From contig NZ_JAGDYM010000009.1 in NCBI RefSeq assembly GCF_017565745.1, forward strand, positions 1 to 64,000: a stretch of 64,000 bases of DNA, written 5' to 3'. Origin of the DNA: Leucobacter weissii (GTDB lineage Bacteria > Actinomycetota > Actinomycetes > Actinomycetales > Microbacteriaceae). The notes below the pieces were generated by a model. That model worked only from the letters and a program-made list of their open reading frames with translations. It had not been told where the DNA came from and made no database searches. A program made the translations under genes and the position numbers. Of this stretch, positions 17,911 through 26,240 are shown one piece after another (positions within the stretch are counted from its first letter, which is position 1; each line of letters starts with the position of its first letter).

Positions 17911-19089
17911 ATGCTCAAGAAGCTCCTCGCCGCCCTCGCCATCGCCGTCGTCTGCTTCGGCCCCGCGACCGTGCTCCTGTCCGTCGCCGTCCTCGCCAAC
18001 CCCGCTGTCGCAGCGTGTGCGCCGGGGTCGTTGATCGTGGGGCCGATCCCGGACTCGTTGACCGCGACCACTCGCAACGGGGAGACGGTGACGCTGAACC
18101 GTCAGCAACTCACCCACGCCGCGACGATCATCACCGTCGGAGGACAAACCGACGGCGTCGGACGACCCGGTGTCGTGATCGCACTGATGGCGGCGCTCAC
18201 CGAGTCACACCTGCGGATGCTCGCCAACACCGGCACCTACCCCGAATCCGCGAACTACCCCAATGACGGGGATGCATCCGATCACGACTCCCTCGGCCTG
18301 TTCCAGATGCGCCCACAGGCCGGATGGGGCACGGTCGCGGAGCTCATGGACCCGAACTACCAGGCCCGCGCGTTCTACGGCGGACCCACCGGACCCAACT
18401 ACCCCTCACCACGGGGTCTCCTCGACATCCCCGGCTGGCAGCAACTCGACCCCGGTGAAGCAGCGCAAGCCGTGGAGGTGTCAGCGTACCCGGACCGGTA
18501 TCAGAACTATCAGCCGGTCGCCGAAGCGATCCTCACCGCCCTCACCACACCGACCCCGTCGGGCGGCAGTGGTGGTGGTGAGGTGGTGGTGCCGGAGACC
18601 ACGCGGGTGGTGTTCCCGTTGCCGGAGGGCACCTGGGTGCGCACCAGCCCGTTCGGGTGGCGCACCGACCCGATCACCTTCGAGACCGCGTTCCACTCCG
18701 GCAGCGACTACGGCGCCGCCGACGGCACCCCGATCTTCGCCGTCGCCGACGGGATCGTCACCCACGCCGGATACACCGGCAACTGGGGCGGGCTGATCAT
18801 CATCGAGCACACCGTCGGCGGGGAACCTATCGCGTCCTATTACGCGCATATGTGGGAGCACGGCATCCACGTCACCGAAGGCATGACCATCACCGCAGGC
18901 CAGCACATCGGCGACGTCGGCTCGTCCGGGAAGTCCACCGGCCCCCACCTCCACCTCGAAATCCGGCCCGGCGGCACCGGTCAGCCCGCGATCGACGCCG
19001 ACCAATGGCTCACCGACCACGACGCCGAAGGCATCACCGACGGCAACACCTCACGAGCAACCTGCACCCTGAACGGAGGCGGGCGTTGA
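17911..19089 (+). CDS. Cell-wall hydrolase with lytic-transglycosylase-like and M23 domains
   Basis: A 392-residue exported protein. An N-terminal signal or anchor of about 35 residues ends in AVAAC, which also fits a lipobox. A domain at about 50-200 with ALTESHLR and SLGLFQMRP resembles lysozyme/transglycosylase-like domains of secretion systems. The C-terminal M23 endopeptidase domain shows the zinc motifs HSGSDYGA (H-x3-D) and HLHLE. Such enzymes open peptidoglycan for the mating channel (VirB1-like role). The stop overlaps the following DUF6112 gene (TGATG). Confidence 0.85.
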   Translation: MLKKLLAALAIAVVCFGPATVLLSVAVLANPAVAACAPGSLIVGPIPDSLTATTRNGETVTLNRQQLTHAATIITVGGQTDGVGRPGVVIALMAALTESHLRMLANTGTYPESANYPNDGDASDHDSLGLFQMRPQAGWGTVAELMDPNYQARAFYGGPTGPNYPSPRGLLDIPGWQQLDPGEAAQAVEVSAYPDRYQNYQPVAEAILTALTTPTPSGGSGGGEVVVPETTRVVFPLPEGTWVRTSPFGWRTDPITFETAFHSGSDYGAADGTPIFAVADGIVTHAGYTGNWGGLIIIEHTVGGEPIASYYAHMWEHGIHVTEGMTITAGQHIGDVGSSGKSTGPHLHLEIRPGGTGQPAIDADQWLTDHDAEGITDGNTSRATCTLNGGGR

Positions 19090-19355
19090 TGGACGTGTTC
19101 CCCGACTTCGGCGGCGTCGGCGCCGCCGACGACCTCCGCACTGTCATCGGCGCGCTCTTGACGTTCGTGCTGATCATCGCGGTACTCATGCTGATCGTCT
19201 CCGCGATCATCTGGGCCATCGCCTCCTCAACAGGCAACCCACACACCGCCACCAAAGCCCGCCTCGGAGCCTGGGTCGCCCTCGGCGCAGCAGCCCTTGC
19301 CGGGGCTGGGGTCGCCTGGGTCAACTTCCTTCTCGGCGTGGGCGAACGCCTGTGA
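19089..19355 (+). CDS. DUF6112-like small membrane protein, copy A
   Basis: An 88-residue protein with two hydrophobic helices (about 15-43 and 55-82) joined by a short loop containing NPH. A GGAGG lies nine bases before the ATG. Size, topology and location between a cell-wall hydrolase and the channel gene resemble small VirB2/VirB3-like pilus or channel components. A related copy is at 20706-20975, with two minus-strand cargo genes in between. Confidence 0.75.
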   Translation: MDVFPDFGGVGAADDLRTVIGALLTFVLIIAVLMLIVSAIIWAIASSTGNPHTATKARLGAWVALGAAALAGAGVAWVNFLLGVGERL

Positions 19356-19365
19356 CCGCGCCCGG

Positions 19366-19968
19366 CTATGCCGGATTTCGGGTGGCGACGATCGCGCCAT
19401 GAGGGCGAACGCCCGGATCAGTGCGGGATTGCGTCTCGATCACAGTGAACCCAGAGTGACGTAGGAGGTCACTGAGCGAGTCGACCGGCCACCGGTATGC
19501 GGTGGTGACCGCGTGATCGAAGGCCTCAAACACTGGCCCCTCGAAAAACCCGATGAGCAGCCCGCCGCCAGGGCGAAGCGCGCGAGCGAACTCCATCAGT
19601 ACTGCCCGTACCTGCGGCTTTGTGCAGTGGATGAGGGAGTACCAGGCGAGCACCCCGCCTAACGACCCATCAGGCACGTCGAGGCGCTCGGCTTGCCCCT
19701 TGCGGAAGGGGACGCCGGGATGCGTTGCACGGGCGTGGGCGATGAACTCCGGTGTCGGGTCGATACCAGTGACATCGAAACCGTGCTCGTGGAGAAAGCC
19801 AGTCCAGTGGCCGGGGCCGCAGCCCACGTCGAGCACCGGACCAGTGAGCGTCTGCGCCCAAGCGAGCACGAGTTCCCGATCCGCTGCGGCGACGGCATCC
19901 ATCCGCCCGAGATGCTCCGCGTACTCGGCTGCACGCGCACCGTAGGCGCGAGACACCTCCGTGCTCAT
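19366..19968 (-). CDS. SAM-dependent class I methyltransferase
   Basis: A 200-residue methyltransferase of the Methyltransf_11/25 type: motif I is VLDVGCGPGHW, the acidic residue of motif II is in VTGIDPTPEF, and the motif IV region reads GGVLAWYSLIHC. No DNA-recognition domain is present, so it is more likely a small-molecule than a DNA methyltransferase. The ATG is in an ATGA overlap with the upstream hydrolase. The pair lies opposite to the conjugation genes on either side, so it looks like inserted cargo. Confidence 0.85.
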   Translation of the reverse strand: MSTEVSRAYGARAAEYAEHLGRMDAVAAADRELVLAWAQTLTGPVLDVGCGPGHWTGFLHEHGFDVTGIDPTPEFIAHARATHPGVPFRKGQAERLDVPDGSLGGVLAWYSLIHCTKPQVRAVLMEFARALRPGGGLLIGFFEGPVFEAFDHAVTTAYRWPVDSLSDLLRHSGFTVIETQSRTDPGVRPHGAIVATRNPA

Positions 19969-20621
19969 AGCTGTAACAAGCGCCCGTAGAAGGCGTTGAG
20001 CCGGCGACTGAACTCCTCGGGTTGCTGCACGTTCCATTCATGCCCTACACCCGGCACGAGCTGCAGGTCCGCGCCGCTGATCCCGGCGGCGAGTTCTCGT
20101 GCGGCAGGGATGTTGGCGCGGTCTTTCTCGCCGCAGCACACGAGCGTCGGCACCGTGATCTGTGACAGCTCATTACGGAAGTCGGTCTGCCCGACCGCGT
20201 GCAGCACGGCGAGCATCCGTTGTTTGCTCATTCCCGGCTGTGCGACGAGCTTTGCCGGGAGGATAGGCATGATCGCGTTCTGCACCCGCATCAGCGCAGG
20301 GTTCGGGTGCACCTGACTGCCCGAGAGCACGAGTGACGACACACTGTCGGGATAGTCGATCGCGAAGCGGGTGGCGACCATCCCACCGAGCGACAGCCCG
20401 CACAGATGCGCCCGCTCCACCCCGTGCCGGTCGAGCTCATCCCGCACTGCCGTGGCAGCGGCGCTCAGAGAGAACCCTTCGCCGTCGGCGTCGATGAGCC
20501 CGGCAATGCGGGGCGCGATGCCGATGAGACCTTCCGGGAGGCCTGCGATCTGAGCGTTCCAGGAGTCGGGGCCAGCACCGATGCCGTGCAGGAACACGAC
20601 GGTCTGAGCGCTGGATGTCAT
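19965..20621 (-). CDS. Alpha/beta-fold hydrolase
   Basis: A 218-residue hydrolase with an oxyanion-hole segment VVFLHGIGAG near residue 10, the nucleophile elbow GLSLGG (Ser in G-x-S-x-G), an acidic residue in CCGEKDRANIP and the final histidine in GVGHEWN. The substrate is unknown. The cap region is short. It is translationally coupled to the downstream methyltransferase, so the two may act on the same compound; that link is inference. Confidence 0.85.
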   Translation of the reverse strand: MTSSAQTVVFLHGIGAGPDSWNAQIAGLPEGLIGIAPRIAGLIDADGEGFSLSAAATAVRDELDRHGVERAHLCGLSLGGMVATRFAIDYPDSVSSLVLSGSQVHPNPALMRVQNAIMPILPAKLVAQPGMSKQRMLAVLHAVGQTDFRNELSQITVPTLVCCGEKDRANIPAARELAAGISGADLQLVPGVGHEWNVQQPEEFSRRLNAFYGRLLQL

Positions 20622-20646
20622 CGACTCAGTTTATCGAGGGGCCCGT

Positions 20647-20656
20647 GGTGCACCTG
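20647..20656 (+). promoter_or_regulatory. GGTGCACCTG leader motif, copy 2
   Basis: An exact copy of the ten-base motif, 49 bases before the GTG start of DUF6112 copy B and just after the divergent hydrolase start. GGTGC can pair with GCACC that follows the AAGGAG ribosome-binding site. It could serve as a restart signal for the transfer operon after the cargo insertion. Confidence 0.4.
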
Positions 20657-20705
20657 GCTGGCAAGTCCGCCTCCTTGGTGGCGGCGTGAGCTGAAGGAGC
20701 ACCCT

Positions 20706-20975
20706 GTGATTGATATTGATCCGAACGGTACTGGGCTTCCCGGTATCGAGCAGTTGCGCATCATCGTCGGCGCGGTCATGACCGTCGGCCTGATCCTCTC
20801 CGTTCTCGCTCTGATCGTCTCGGCGATCGTGTGGGGCTTCGGCGCGAACAGCAGCAACCCGCACCTCGCGTCGCGCGGGAAGGTCGGGGTGCTCGTGTCC
20901 TGTGGGGCGGCGATCATCTGCGGGGCGTCAGTGACACTCATCAACTTCTTCTGGGGCGTCGGCCAAGCCGTCTAA
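20706..20975 (+). CDS. DUF6112-like small membrane protein, copy B
   Basis: An 89-residue protein starting at GTG, seven bases after AAGGAG. Two hydrophobic helices flank a short loop with SSNPH. It aligns along its whole length with copy A (shared LIVSAI, NPH, GAA and a terminal NF-x2-GVG pattern). It is the first gene after the cargo pair and is followed after 30 bases by the VirB6-like gene. Both copies may be subunits of the same membrane complex. Confidence 0.75.
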   Translation: MIDIDPNGTGLPGIEQLRIIVGAVMTVGLILSVLALIVSAIVWGFGANSSNPHLASRGKVGVLVSCGAAIICGASVTLINFFWGVGQAV

Positions 20976-21005
20976 CCCCATCGTTCGCGAGAGAAGGAGG
21001 ACGCG

Positions 21006-22409
21006 ATGAGTGTGTGTGATGTGCCGGTGATCTCAGCCGTGTGCGACACCGTCGGACAAGGAGCGGCGACGCTGATCGCGGCACCGTTCGACTGGCTCGC
21101 CCAAGCCATGGGCGGCGCAGCAGCCTGGTTGTTCGAGGCGGTGTGGGCGGTGTTCGACACCACCACCCTCGTCGACGTGTCAGACCCCGGCTATGTCGGG
21201 GTGTACAACATCTTGTTCGGGGTGGCGGTGTTCGTGGTGTTGACCTTCTTCTGCCTGCAACTGATCACCGGCCTCATCCACCGCGACCCCACCGCCCTCA
21301 CCCGCGCCGCCCTGGGAGCGGCGAAAAGCATCCTCGGGTCGTTCGTCGCGATCGGCCTCACCGGCCTCCTCTTGGAGATCACTGACCAGCTCGCGGTCGG
21401 GATCGTGCAGGCCACGGGGAACACGATGGAATCCATCGGCGACCGCATCACCCTCCTCGCCGCAGGGTTCGCAGGCATCAACATCGCAGCCCCCGGTGTA
21501 GGGGCGATCGTGACGATCTTCCTCGCCGGGCTCGCCATTTCGGCTGCGGCGATTGTGTGGTTCTCGCTCCTGATCCGCAAAGCGCTGCTGCTGGTCGCGA
21601 TCGTGTTCGCACCGATCGCGCTGGCGGGGTTTTCGTGGGATGCGACCAAGGGGTGGTTCGGGAAGTGGGCGACGTTCGTGATCGCCCTGATCCTCTCCAA
21701 ACTCGTCCTCGTGGTGATCTTCCTCGTCGCCATCACCCAAGTCTCGGCCCCCATCGAACTCGATCTTGCGTCGATCAGTGACCCCATCGCCGGGGTCGTG
21801 CTGATGTTTATCGCCGCGTTCGCCCCGTACATGACGTACAAGTTCGTCACGTTCATCGGGTTCGACATGTATCACTCGATGAGCGCCGAACAAGAAGCCA
21901 AATCCGCCCTCAACCGTCCCGTCCCCGTCCCATCCGCACCGAAGACCGACGGGGCGAAGAAGGTGCTCGACGGAGCCGGCGACACCCCCGCAGGCGGCGG
22001 CAAGGGCGGTGGTGCCGCACCGGCAGGCGGCGCACCGCAAGCATCGACCGCTGCGCCTGCCGCAGGTAGCGGCGCGGCTGCGGGTGGGAACGCCGGAGCG
22101 TCTGCTGGCGGCGCAAGTGGTGGAGCCGGTGCTGCTGGTGCCGGGGCTGGTGCGGGGGCTGCGGCGGCGGGGCCTGCTGCTGCGGTCGTGGTGGGTGCGC
22201 AGGTGGCGAAGGCCGCCGCGACCGCGGGGCCGAAACTCGGCGGCGCTGTCGGTGGCGCGGCAGAAGGCCACGCGGCGGGTGCGGGTGAGACGGTGCAACC
22301 CGCGCCGCAGCCCAGCCCGTCACCGGCTGTACCTACGAGGCCGGCGCCCTCGGTGCCCCCGGCGAAATCGCCGCCACCGGCTCCGAAGCCGTCCGTCGGG
22401 AAGGAGTAG
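21006..22409 (+). CDS. VirB6/TrbL-like conjugation channel protein
   Basis: A 467-residue protein. After an N-terminal domain with two cysteines, at least five or six hydrophobic helices occupy about residues 60-285. The last 170 residues are a low-complexity Ala/Gly/Pro tail that is likely cytoplasmic or surface-exposed. Arrangement and neighbourhood fit polytopic VirB6/TrbL channel subunits of actinobacterial conjugation systems. AAGGAGGA precedes the ATG. SCO6880-family and VirB4-like genes follow. Confidence 0.8.
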   Translation: MSVCDVPVISAVCDTVGQGAATLIAAPFDWLAQAMGGAAAWLFEAVWAVFDTTTLVDVSDPGYVGVYNILFGVAVFVVLTFFCLQLITGLIHRDPTALTRAALGAAKSILGSFVAIGLTGLLLEITDQLAVGIVQATGNTMESIGDRITLLAAGFAGINIAAPGVGAIVTIFLAGLAISAAAIVWFSLLIRKALLLVAIVFAPIALAGFSWDATKGWFGKWATFVIALILSKLVLVVIFLVAITQVSAPIELDLASISDPIAGVVLMFIAAFAPYMTYKFVTFIGFDMYHSMSAEQEAKSALNRPVPVPSAPKTDGAKKVLDGAGDTPAGGGKGGGAAPAGGAPQASTAAPAAGSGAAAGGNAGASAGGASGGAGAAGAGAGAGAAAAGPAAAVVVGAQVAKAAATAGPKLGGAVGGAAEGHAAGAGETVQPAPQPSPSPAVPTRPAPSVPPAKSPPPAPKPSVGKE

Positions 22410-22412
22410 TCG

Positions 22413-23882
22413 ATGTCGTCTCAGCAGTCCACGAGTGGTGTGGAGTTTGGGTTGCGGGCGGTGCAGTTCTCCCGACTCACCCGCCGCGGCATCCTCCTCG
22501 GACTTTCCCTGCCGCAACTGATCGTCCTCGCCACCGGTGTCCTCTCCATCGTCGGCGCTCTCTACGCCGGCGGCGGCATCCTCCTAGCCTGGACCGCACC
22601 CGTCTGGCTGCTCTGCGCAGCGCTCGCGTGGACCCCGGTCGGCGGTAGGAAGTTGATCGAGTGGGTGCCCGTCACCTTCCGATGGGTCGCCCGCACCCAA
22701 AAACGGCAGACCGTGTACCGGCGTCGGGTGGTCAAGCCTCGCCCCGCCGGGACGCTGGCGTTGCCGGGTGATGCGGCGGCGTTGCGGGAGTGGGAGGACC
22801 CGGAGACGGGGGCGGCGATGATCCACGACCCGCACCAGCAGACGCTCACCGCGATCGTCGGCGTCTCACACCCCGCGTTCGCGCTCCTCGACCCGGGCGA
22901 GCAGGAACGCCGCGTCGCCGCCTGGGGACGGGTGCTTGCCACCACCTGCCGGTCCGGGCGGATCGCGCGCCTCCAAGTGTGCGAACGCACCCTCCCCGAC
23001 GGCGGCTCCGGCCTCGTGGAGTGGTGGCACCGCCACGGCCACGACGACGGCTCCTGGACCTCGACCGTGTATCGGGAACTCATCGACCGTGCCGGGCCCG
23101 CCGGGGAACGCCACGCCACCACCATCAGCCTCGCCCTCGACCTCCGCGCCGCAGCTCGTCAGGTTCGCACAAATGGCGGCGGCATCAAAGGCGCAGCCGC
23201 CGTCCTCCGCCAAGAAATGACGACCCTAGTGACCGCTTTGCGGGCGGCAGAGCTCACCGTCACTGGGTGGCTCACCCCCGCCCATGTCGCGGTGATCCTC
23301 CGTTCCGCCTACGACCCCGCGACCGCCGCGATCCTGGAACGGCACGCCGACATCGGCCGGACGCTTGCCACCGCCGGCCCGGTCGCGGTGACGGAGTCGT
23401 GGGATCGGCTGCGGTCGGATTCTGCGTTCCATGCGGTGTTGTGGGTCAGTGAGTGGCCGAGGTCGCAGGTGCATCCGGGGTTCCTCGCCCCGGTGCTGCT
23501 GTCGTCTGGGATTCAGCGGGCGTTCTCGCTGGTGTGTACGCCGATCCGTTCGGATCAGGCGGCACGGGACATCAGGAAGAAGAAGACCGAGCTGATCTCT
23601 GACGCGGCGCAACGGCAGAAGATGGGGCAGATCGAAGACGCCTCACAAACCGCCGAATACGGTGACGTACTCCAACAGGAAGCCGACCTCACCGCCGGCC
23701 ACGGCGTCCTCCGCTACACCGGCCTCATCAGCGTCAGCGCCCCGACACCGGAAGAACTCGACACTGCGGTCGCGGCGATCGAGCAGGCCGCCATCCAAGC
23801 GTCCTGCGAGACCCGCCGTCTCGTCGGACAGCAAGCCCAAGCTTTCACCGTCGCAGCCCTGCCGTTGTGCCGCACCGTCTGA
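22413..23882 (+). CDS. SCO6880-family conjugation protein
   Basis: A 489-residue protein with two membrane helices at about residues 28-72 (VirB3/PrgI-like position) followed by a large cytoplasmic domain. The family name comes from the Streptomyces coelicolor plasmid-like locus, where it is found beside VirB4-like ATPases. It resembles the N-terminal region of VirB4 proteins separated from its ATPase domain, which is encoded two genes downstream. It is three bases after the channel gene with a GAAGGAG site. Confidence 0.8.
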   Translation: MSSQQSTSGVEFGLRAVQFSRLTRRGILLGLSLPQLIVLATGVLSIVGALYAGGGILLAWTAPVWLLCAALAWTPVGGRKLIEWVPVTFRWVARTQKRQTVYRRRVVKPRPAGTLALPGDAAALREWEDPETGAAMIHDPHQQTLTAIVGVSHPAFALLDPGEQERRVAAWGRVLATTCRSGRIARLQVCERTLPDGGSGLVEWWHRHGHDDGSWTSTVYRELIDRAGPAGERHATTISLALDLRAAARQVRTNGGGIKGAAAVLRQEMTTLVTALRAAELTVTGWLTPAHVAVILRSAYDPATAAILERHADIGRTLATAGPVAVTESWDRLRSDSAFHAVLWVSEWPRSQVHPGFLAPVLLSSGIQRAFSLVCTPIRSDQAARDIRKKKTELISDAAQRQKMGQIEDASQTAEYGDVLQQEADLTAGHGVLRYTGLISVSAPTPEELDTAVAAIEQAAIQASCETRRLVGQQAQAFTVAALPLCRTV

Positions 23883-23897
23883 TGTCAGGAGTGAGTG

Positions 23898-24671
23898 ATG
23901 CCGACCTTCCAGAACCCCACCGCTGATGCTGCGGAAGCGTCCGAAGCGCTCCGCGGTCTCGCGCACGCGACCCGCGTGTTCGAGGACCCCGCCGACACCT
24001 ACGCGGTGCTCGGTGATCTCCTCGCCGGGGTCAGGTCTCTCCGGCAGGTGCTCGACCAGCTCGCCACCGTCCATGTCTCGAACCAGGTGCGTGCATACGA
24101 CGACGCCGGGAACCAGGGTGCTGGCGCAAGTCACGCTCTCACCGCCGCGGCCGATCTGCGGCACGCGACGGCGCTGCTTGATGGGGTGCATGACCAGGTG
24201 GATGCGGCCATGGGTGTCTCTGGCCGCATCGCGTGGCGACCCGCACCCTCAGAACCCACCCCTGCCCGGTGGGTGGGGATCGTGTTCCTACAGGGGCAGG
24301 ACGCCGACGAGGTGCTGGCGATCATCGACCGCGACGGCACGGATGCCGCGATCGAGCACCTGACCGGGTTCGACATGGGCGAGGAGACCACGCAAGCGGC
24401 GCTGGTCAACGGATACGTCTACGACGAACCTCCGACCGGCCCCCTCGACCGAGTGATCGAGCAGGGCGGCTATGTGCTGACGTACAACCACGACCACGGA
24501 CACGTCTCCCTGCTCCGCACACACCCCGAAACGCGGGACCTCGACACACCGCCGGCGAAGGCAAAGACGGCGGCGCCGTCGAGAGCTCGCCGCACCGTGC
24601 CCACCGCCGAAGAGGAGGACTACTTCGCAGTATCGCAGGTGTCGTCGCCGTCTCGGGGGCGAGCGCTGTGA
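23898..24671 (+). CDS. Hypothetical conjugation-cluster protein
   Basis: A 257-residue soluble protein. ATG at 23898 is preferred to the GTG at 23895 because AGGAG is six bases upstream. The N-terminal half is helical and Ala-rich. The middle (WVGIVFLQGQDADEVLAIID) forms an alternating strand/helix pattern, and the C-terminal 45 residues are basic and Thr/Ala-rich. No named domain was recognised. It overlaps the VirB4-like gene by four bases, so it is probably made at the same time. Confidence 0.65.
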   Translation: MPTFQNPTADAAEASEALRGLAHATRVFEDPADTYAVLGDLLAGVRSLRQVLDQLATVHVSNQVRAYDDAGNQGAGASHALTAAADLRHATALLDGVHDQVDAAMGVSGRIAWRPAPSEPTPARWVGIVFLQGQDADEVLAIIDRDGTDAAIEHLTGFDMGEETTQAALVNGYVYDEPPTGPLDRVIEQGGYVLTYNHDHGHVSLLRTHPETRDLDTPPAKAKTAAPSRARRTVPTAEEEDYFAVSQVSSPSRGRAL

Positions 24672-26176
24672 GTGACCGGCAGAAGCTGCACACGGCGGCG
24701 CTGGTCGAACCCGCCGGGGAACGCCGAAAGCACCGGAAGGCGCGCAAGCACGCCGCCGCGAACATCGAAGCGGCCGCCCGCAAGACCGAGCAAGCACAGG
24801 AACGAGCGCGGGTCGCGGCGGAGCGTGCCGAGCGGCGCAACACCACCTACCTGCCCGCCGCGGGCGAGCCCGGAGTTGCGGCGCTCAGGACGCCGGGCCG
24901 GTTCCGTCTGCCTCGGCATCAGGACACGTCCGCGACGCTCGCGGGCGCATACCCGTTCCTCGCCGAAGGCGGCCTCGGCGCCGACGGCGTATTCATCGGG
25001 CAAGACCTCTACTCCGGCGGATCATTCGTCTACGACCCCTGGACCCTCTACGCCCGCGGCATCATCACCGCCCCCAACATCGTCCTCGCCGGCATCGTCG
25101 GCTCCGGCAAATCCTCCCTCGCAAAATCCCTCTACACCCGATCGATCCCGTTCGGACGCCGCGTCTACGTCCCCGGCGACCCCAAAGGCGAACACACCGC
25201 CGTCGCCGAAGCCGTCGGCGGGCGAGCAATCGTCCTCGGCCACGGACTCCGCAACCGCCTCAACCCGCTCGATGAAGGCCACCGCCCCTCCGGGACCAGC
25301 GACGCGGAATGGGCAGCGCAGGTCGCCTCCCGCCGCCGTGAACTCATCGGTGCGTTGGCGGAAACGGTGCTGGATCGGGTGCTGTCACCGTTGGAGCACA
25401 CCGCGATCGACCTCGCCCTCCGAGACACCGTCCGCTCGTCCGAGGTGCCGATCCTGCCGATGGTCGTCGACCGCATCCTCAACCCCGAACCTGCCACCGA
25501 TACCGATGGGAGGCTCGCGGAAGACGGCCGGCTCGTCGGGCATGCCCTCCGACGCCTCGTCGCAGGTGACCTCGCCGGACTGTTCGATGGGCCGTCGACG
25601 GTGCGGTTCGACCCGTCCCTGCCGATGGTCAGTCTCGATCTATCGCGGGTCGCGGAGAACTCGACACTGATCTCGGTGCTGATGACTTGCTCGTCGGCGT
25701 GGATGGAGTCGGCGCTGATGGACCCGAACGGCGGGCACCGGTGGGTGATCTACGACGAAGCCTGGCGGCTCATGGCCTACCCAGCACTGCTGCGGCGGAT
25801 GGATGCGCAATGGCGACTCGCACGGCATTACGGGATCGCGAACATGCTGATCTTCCACAAACTCACCGACCTCGACAACGTCGGCGACTCCGGCTCCGCC
25901 ATGCGCGCCCTCGCGAACTCGCTGCTGGCGAATGCGGAAACGAGGATCATCTACCGGCAAGAACCCGACCAACTCGGAGCCACCGCCGCCGCCCTCGGCC
26001 TCACCGGCACCGAACAGAAACTCCTCCCAGGACTCGGCACAGGACAAGGACTCTGGCGGATCAAAGAACGCTCCTTCGTCGTCCAGCACCAACTCCACCC
26101 GGCCGAACTTGCGACGTTCGACACCACGGCACGGATGAGAGGCGAACCCCGTAAGTTCACGATTCGTGAAACCTGA
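24668..26176 (+). CDS. VirB4-like conjugation ATPase
   Basis: A 502-residue ATPase. The start is the GTG at 24668 in a GTGA overlap. An open frame extending to 24233 only runs through the previous gene. A charged coiled-coil-like N-terminus of about 60 residues precedes the ATPase core: Walker A GIVGSGKSSL near residue 145, Walker B-like VIYDEAWRL near 365, and a late arginine/glutamine motif region (IIYRQEPDQ). It would energise the mating channel. It is the last gene before the resistance cargo. Confidence 0.85.
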   Translation: MSDRQKLHTAALVEPAGERRKHRKARKHAAANIEAAARKTEQAQERARVAAERAERRNTTYLPAAGEPGVAALRTPGRFRLPRHQDTSATLAGAYPFLAEGGLGADGVFIGQDLYSGGSFVYDPWTLYARGIITAPNIVLAGIVGSGKSSLAKSLYTRSIPFGRRVYVPGDPKGEHTAVAEAVGGRAIVLGHGLRNRLNPLDEGHRPSGTSDAEWAAQVASRRRELIGALAETVLDRVLSPLEHTAIDLALRDTVRSSEVPILPMVVDRILNPEPATDTDGRLAEDGRLVGHALRRLVAGDLAGLFDGPSTVRFDPSLPMVSLDLSRVAENSTLISVLMTCSSAWMESALMDPNGGHRWVIYDEAWRLMAYPALLRRMDAQWRLARHYGIANMLIFHKLTDLDNVGDSGSAMRALANSLLANAETRIIYRQEPDQLGATAAALGLTGTEQKLLPGLGTGQGLWRIKERSFVVQHQLHPAELATFDTTARMRGEPRKFTIRET

Positions 26177-26184
26177 TATGGCGG

Positions 26185-26233
26185 GAACTCACGGGTCGAG
26201 GGATCGTTTCAGCGTACCTAGACTCGTGAGTTC
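26185..26233. terminator. Bidirectional terminator-like hairpin
   Basis: GAACTCACG with a following GTC (26185-26197) is complementary, with one mismatch, to GAC and CGTGAGTTC at 26221-26233. It lies between the convergent VirB4-like and oxidoreductase genes. There is no clear T-run, as is common in actinobacteria. Confidence 0.55.
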
Positions 26234-26240
26234 GCGCTGG

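Noticed and set aside
19366..19968. DNA methyltransferase of a restriction-modification system
   Set aside because: It has no target-recognition domain or catalytic DPPY/PC motif and no restriction enzyme next to it; it resembles small-molecule methyltransferases.
24233..24667. Longer N-terminus for the VirB4-like ATPase
   Set aside because: It would read through the preceding gene out of frame; the GTG in the four-base overlap is the usual layout in this operon.
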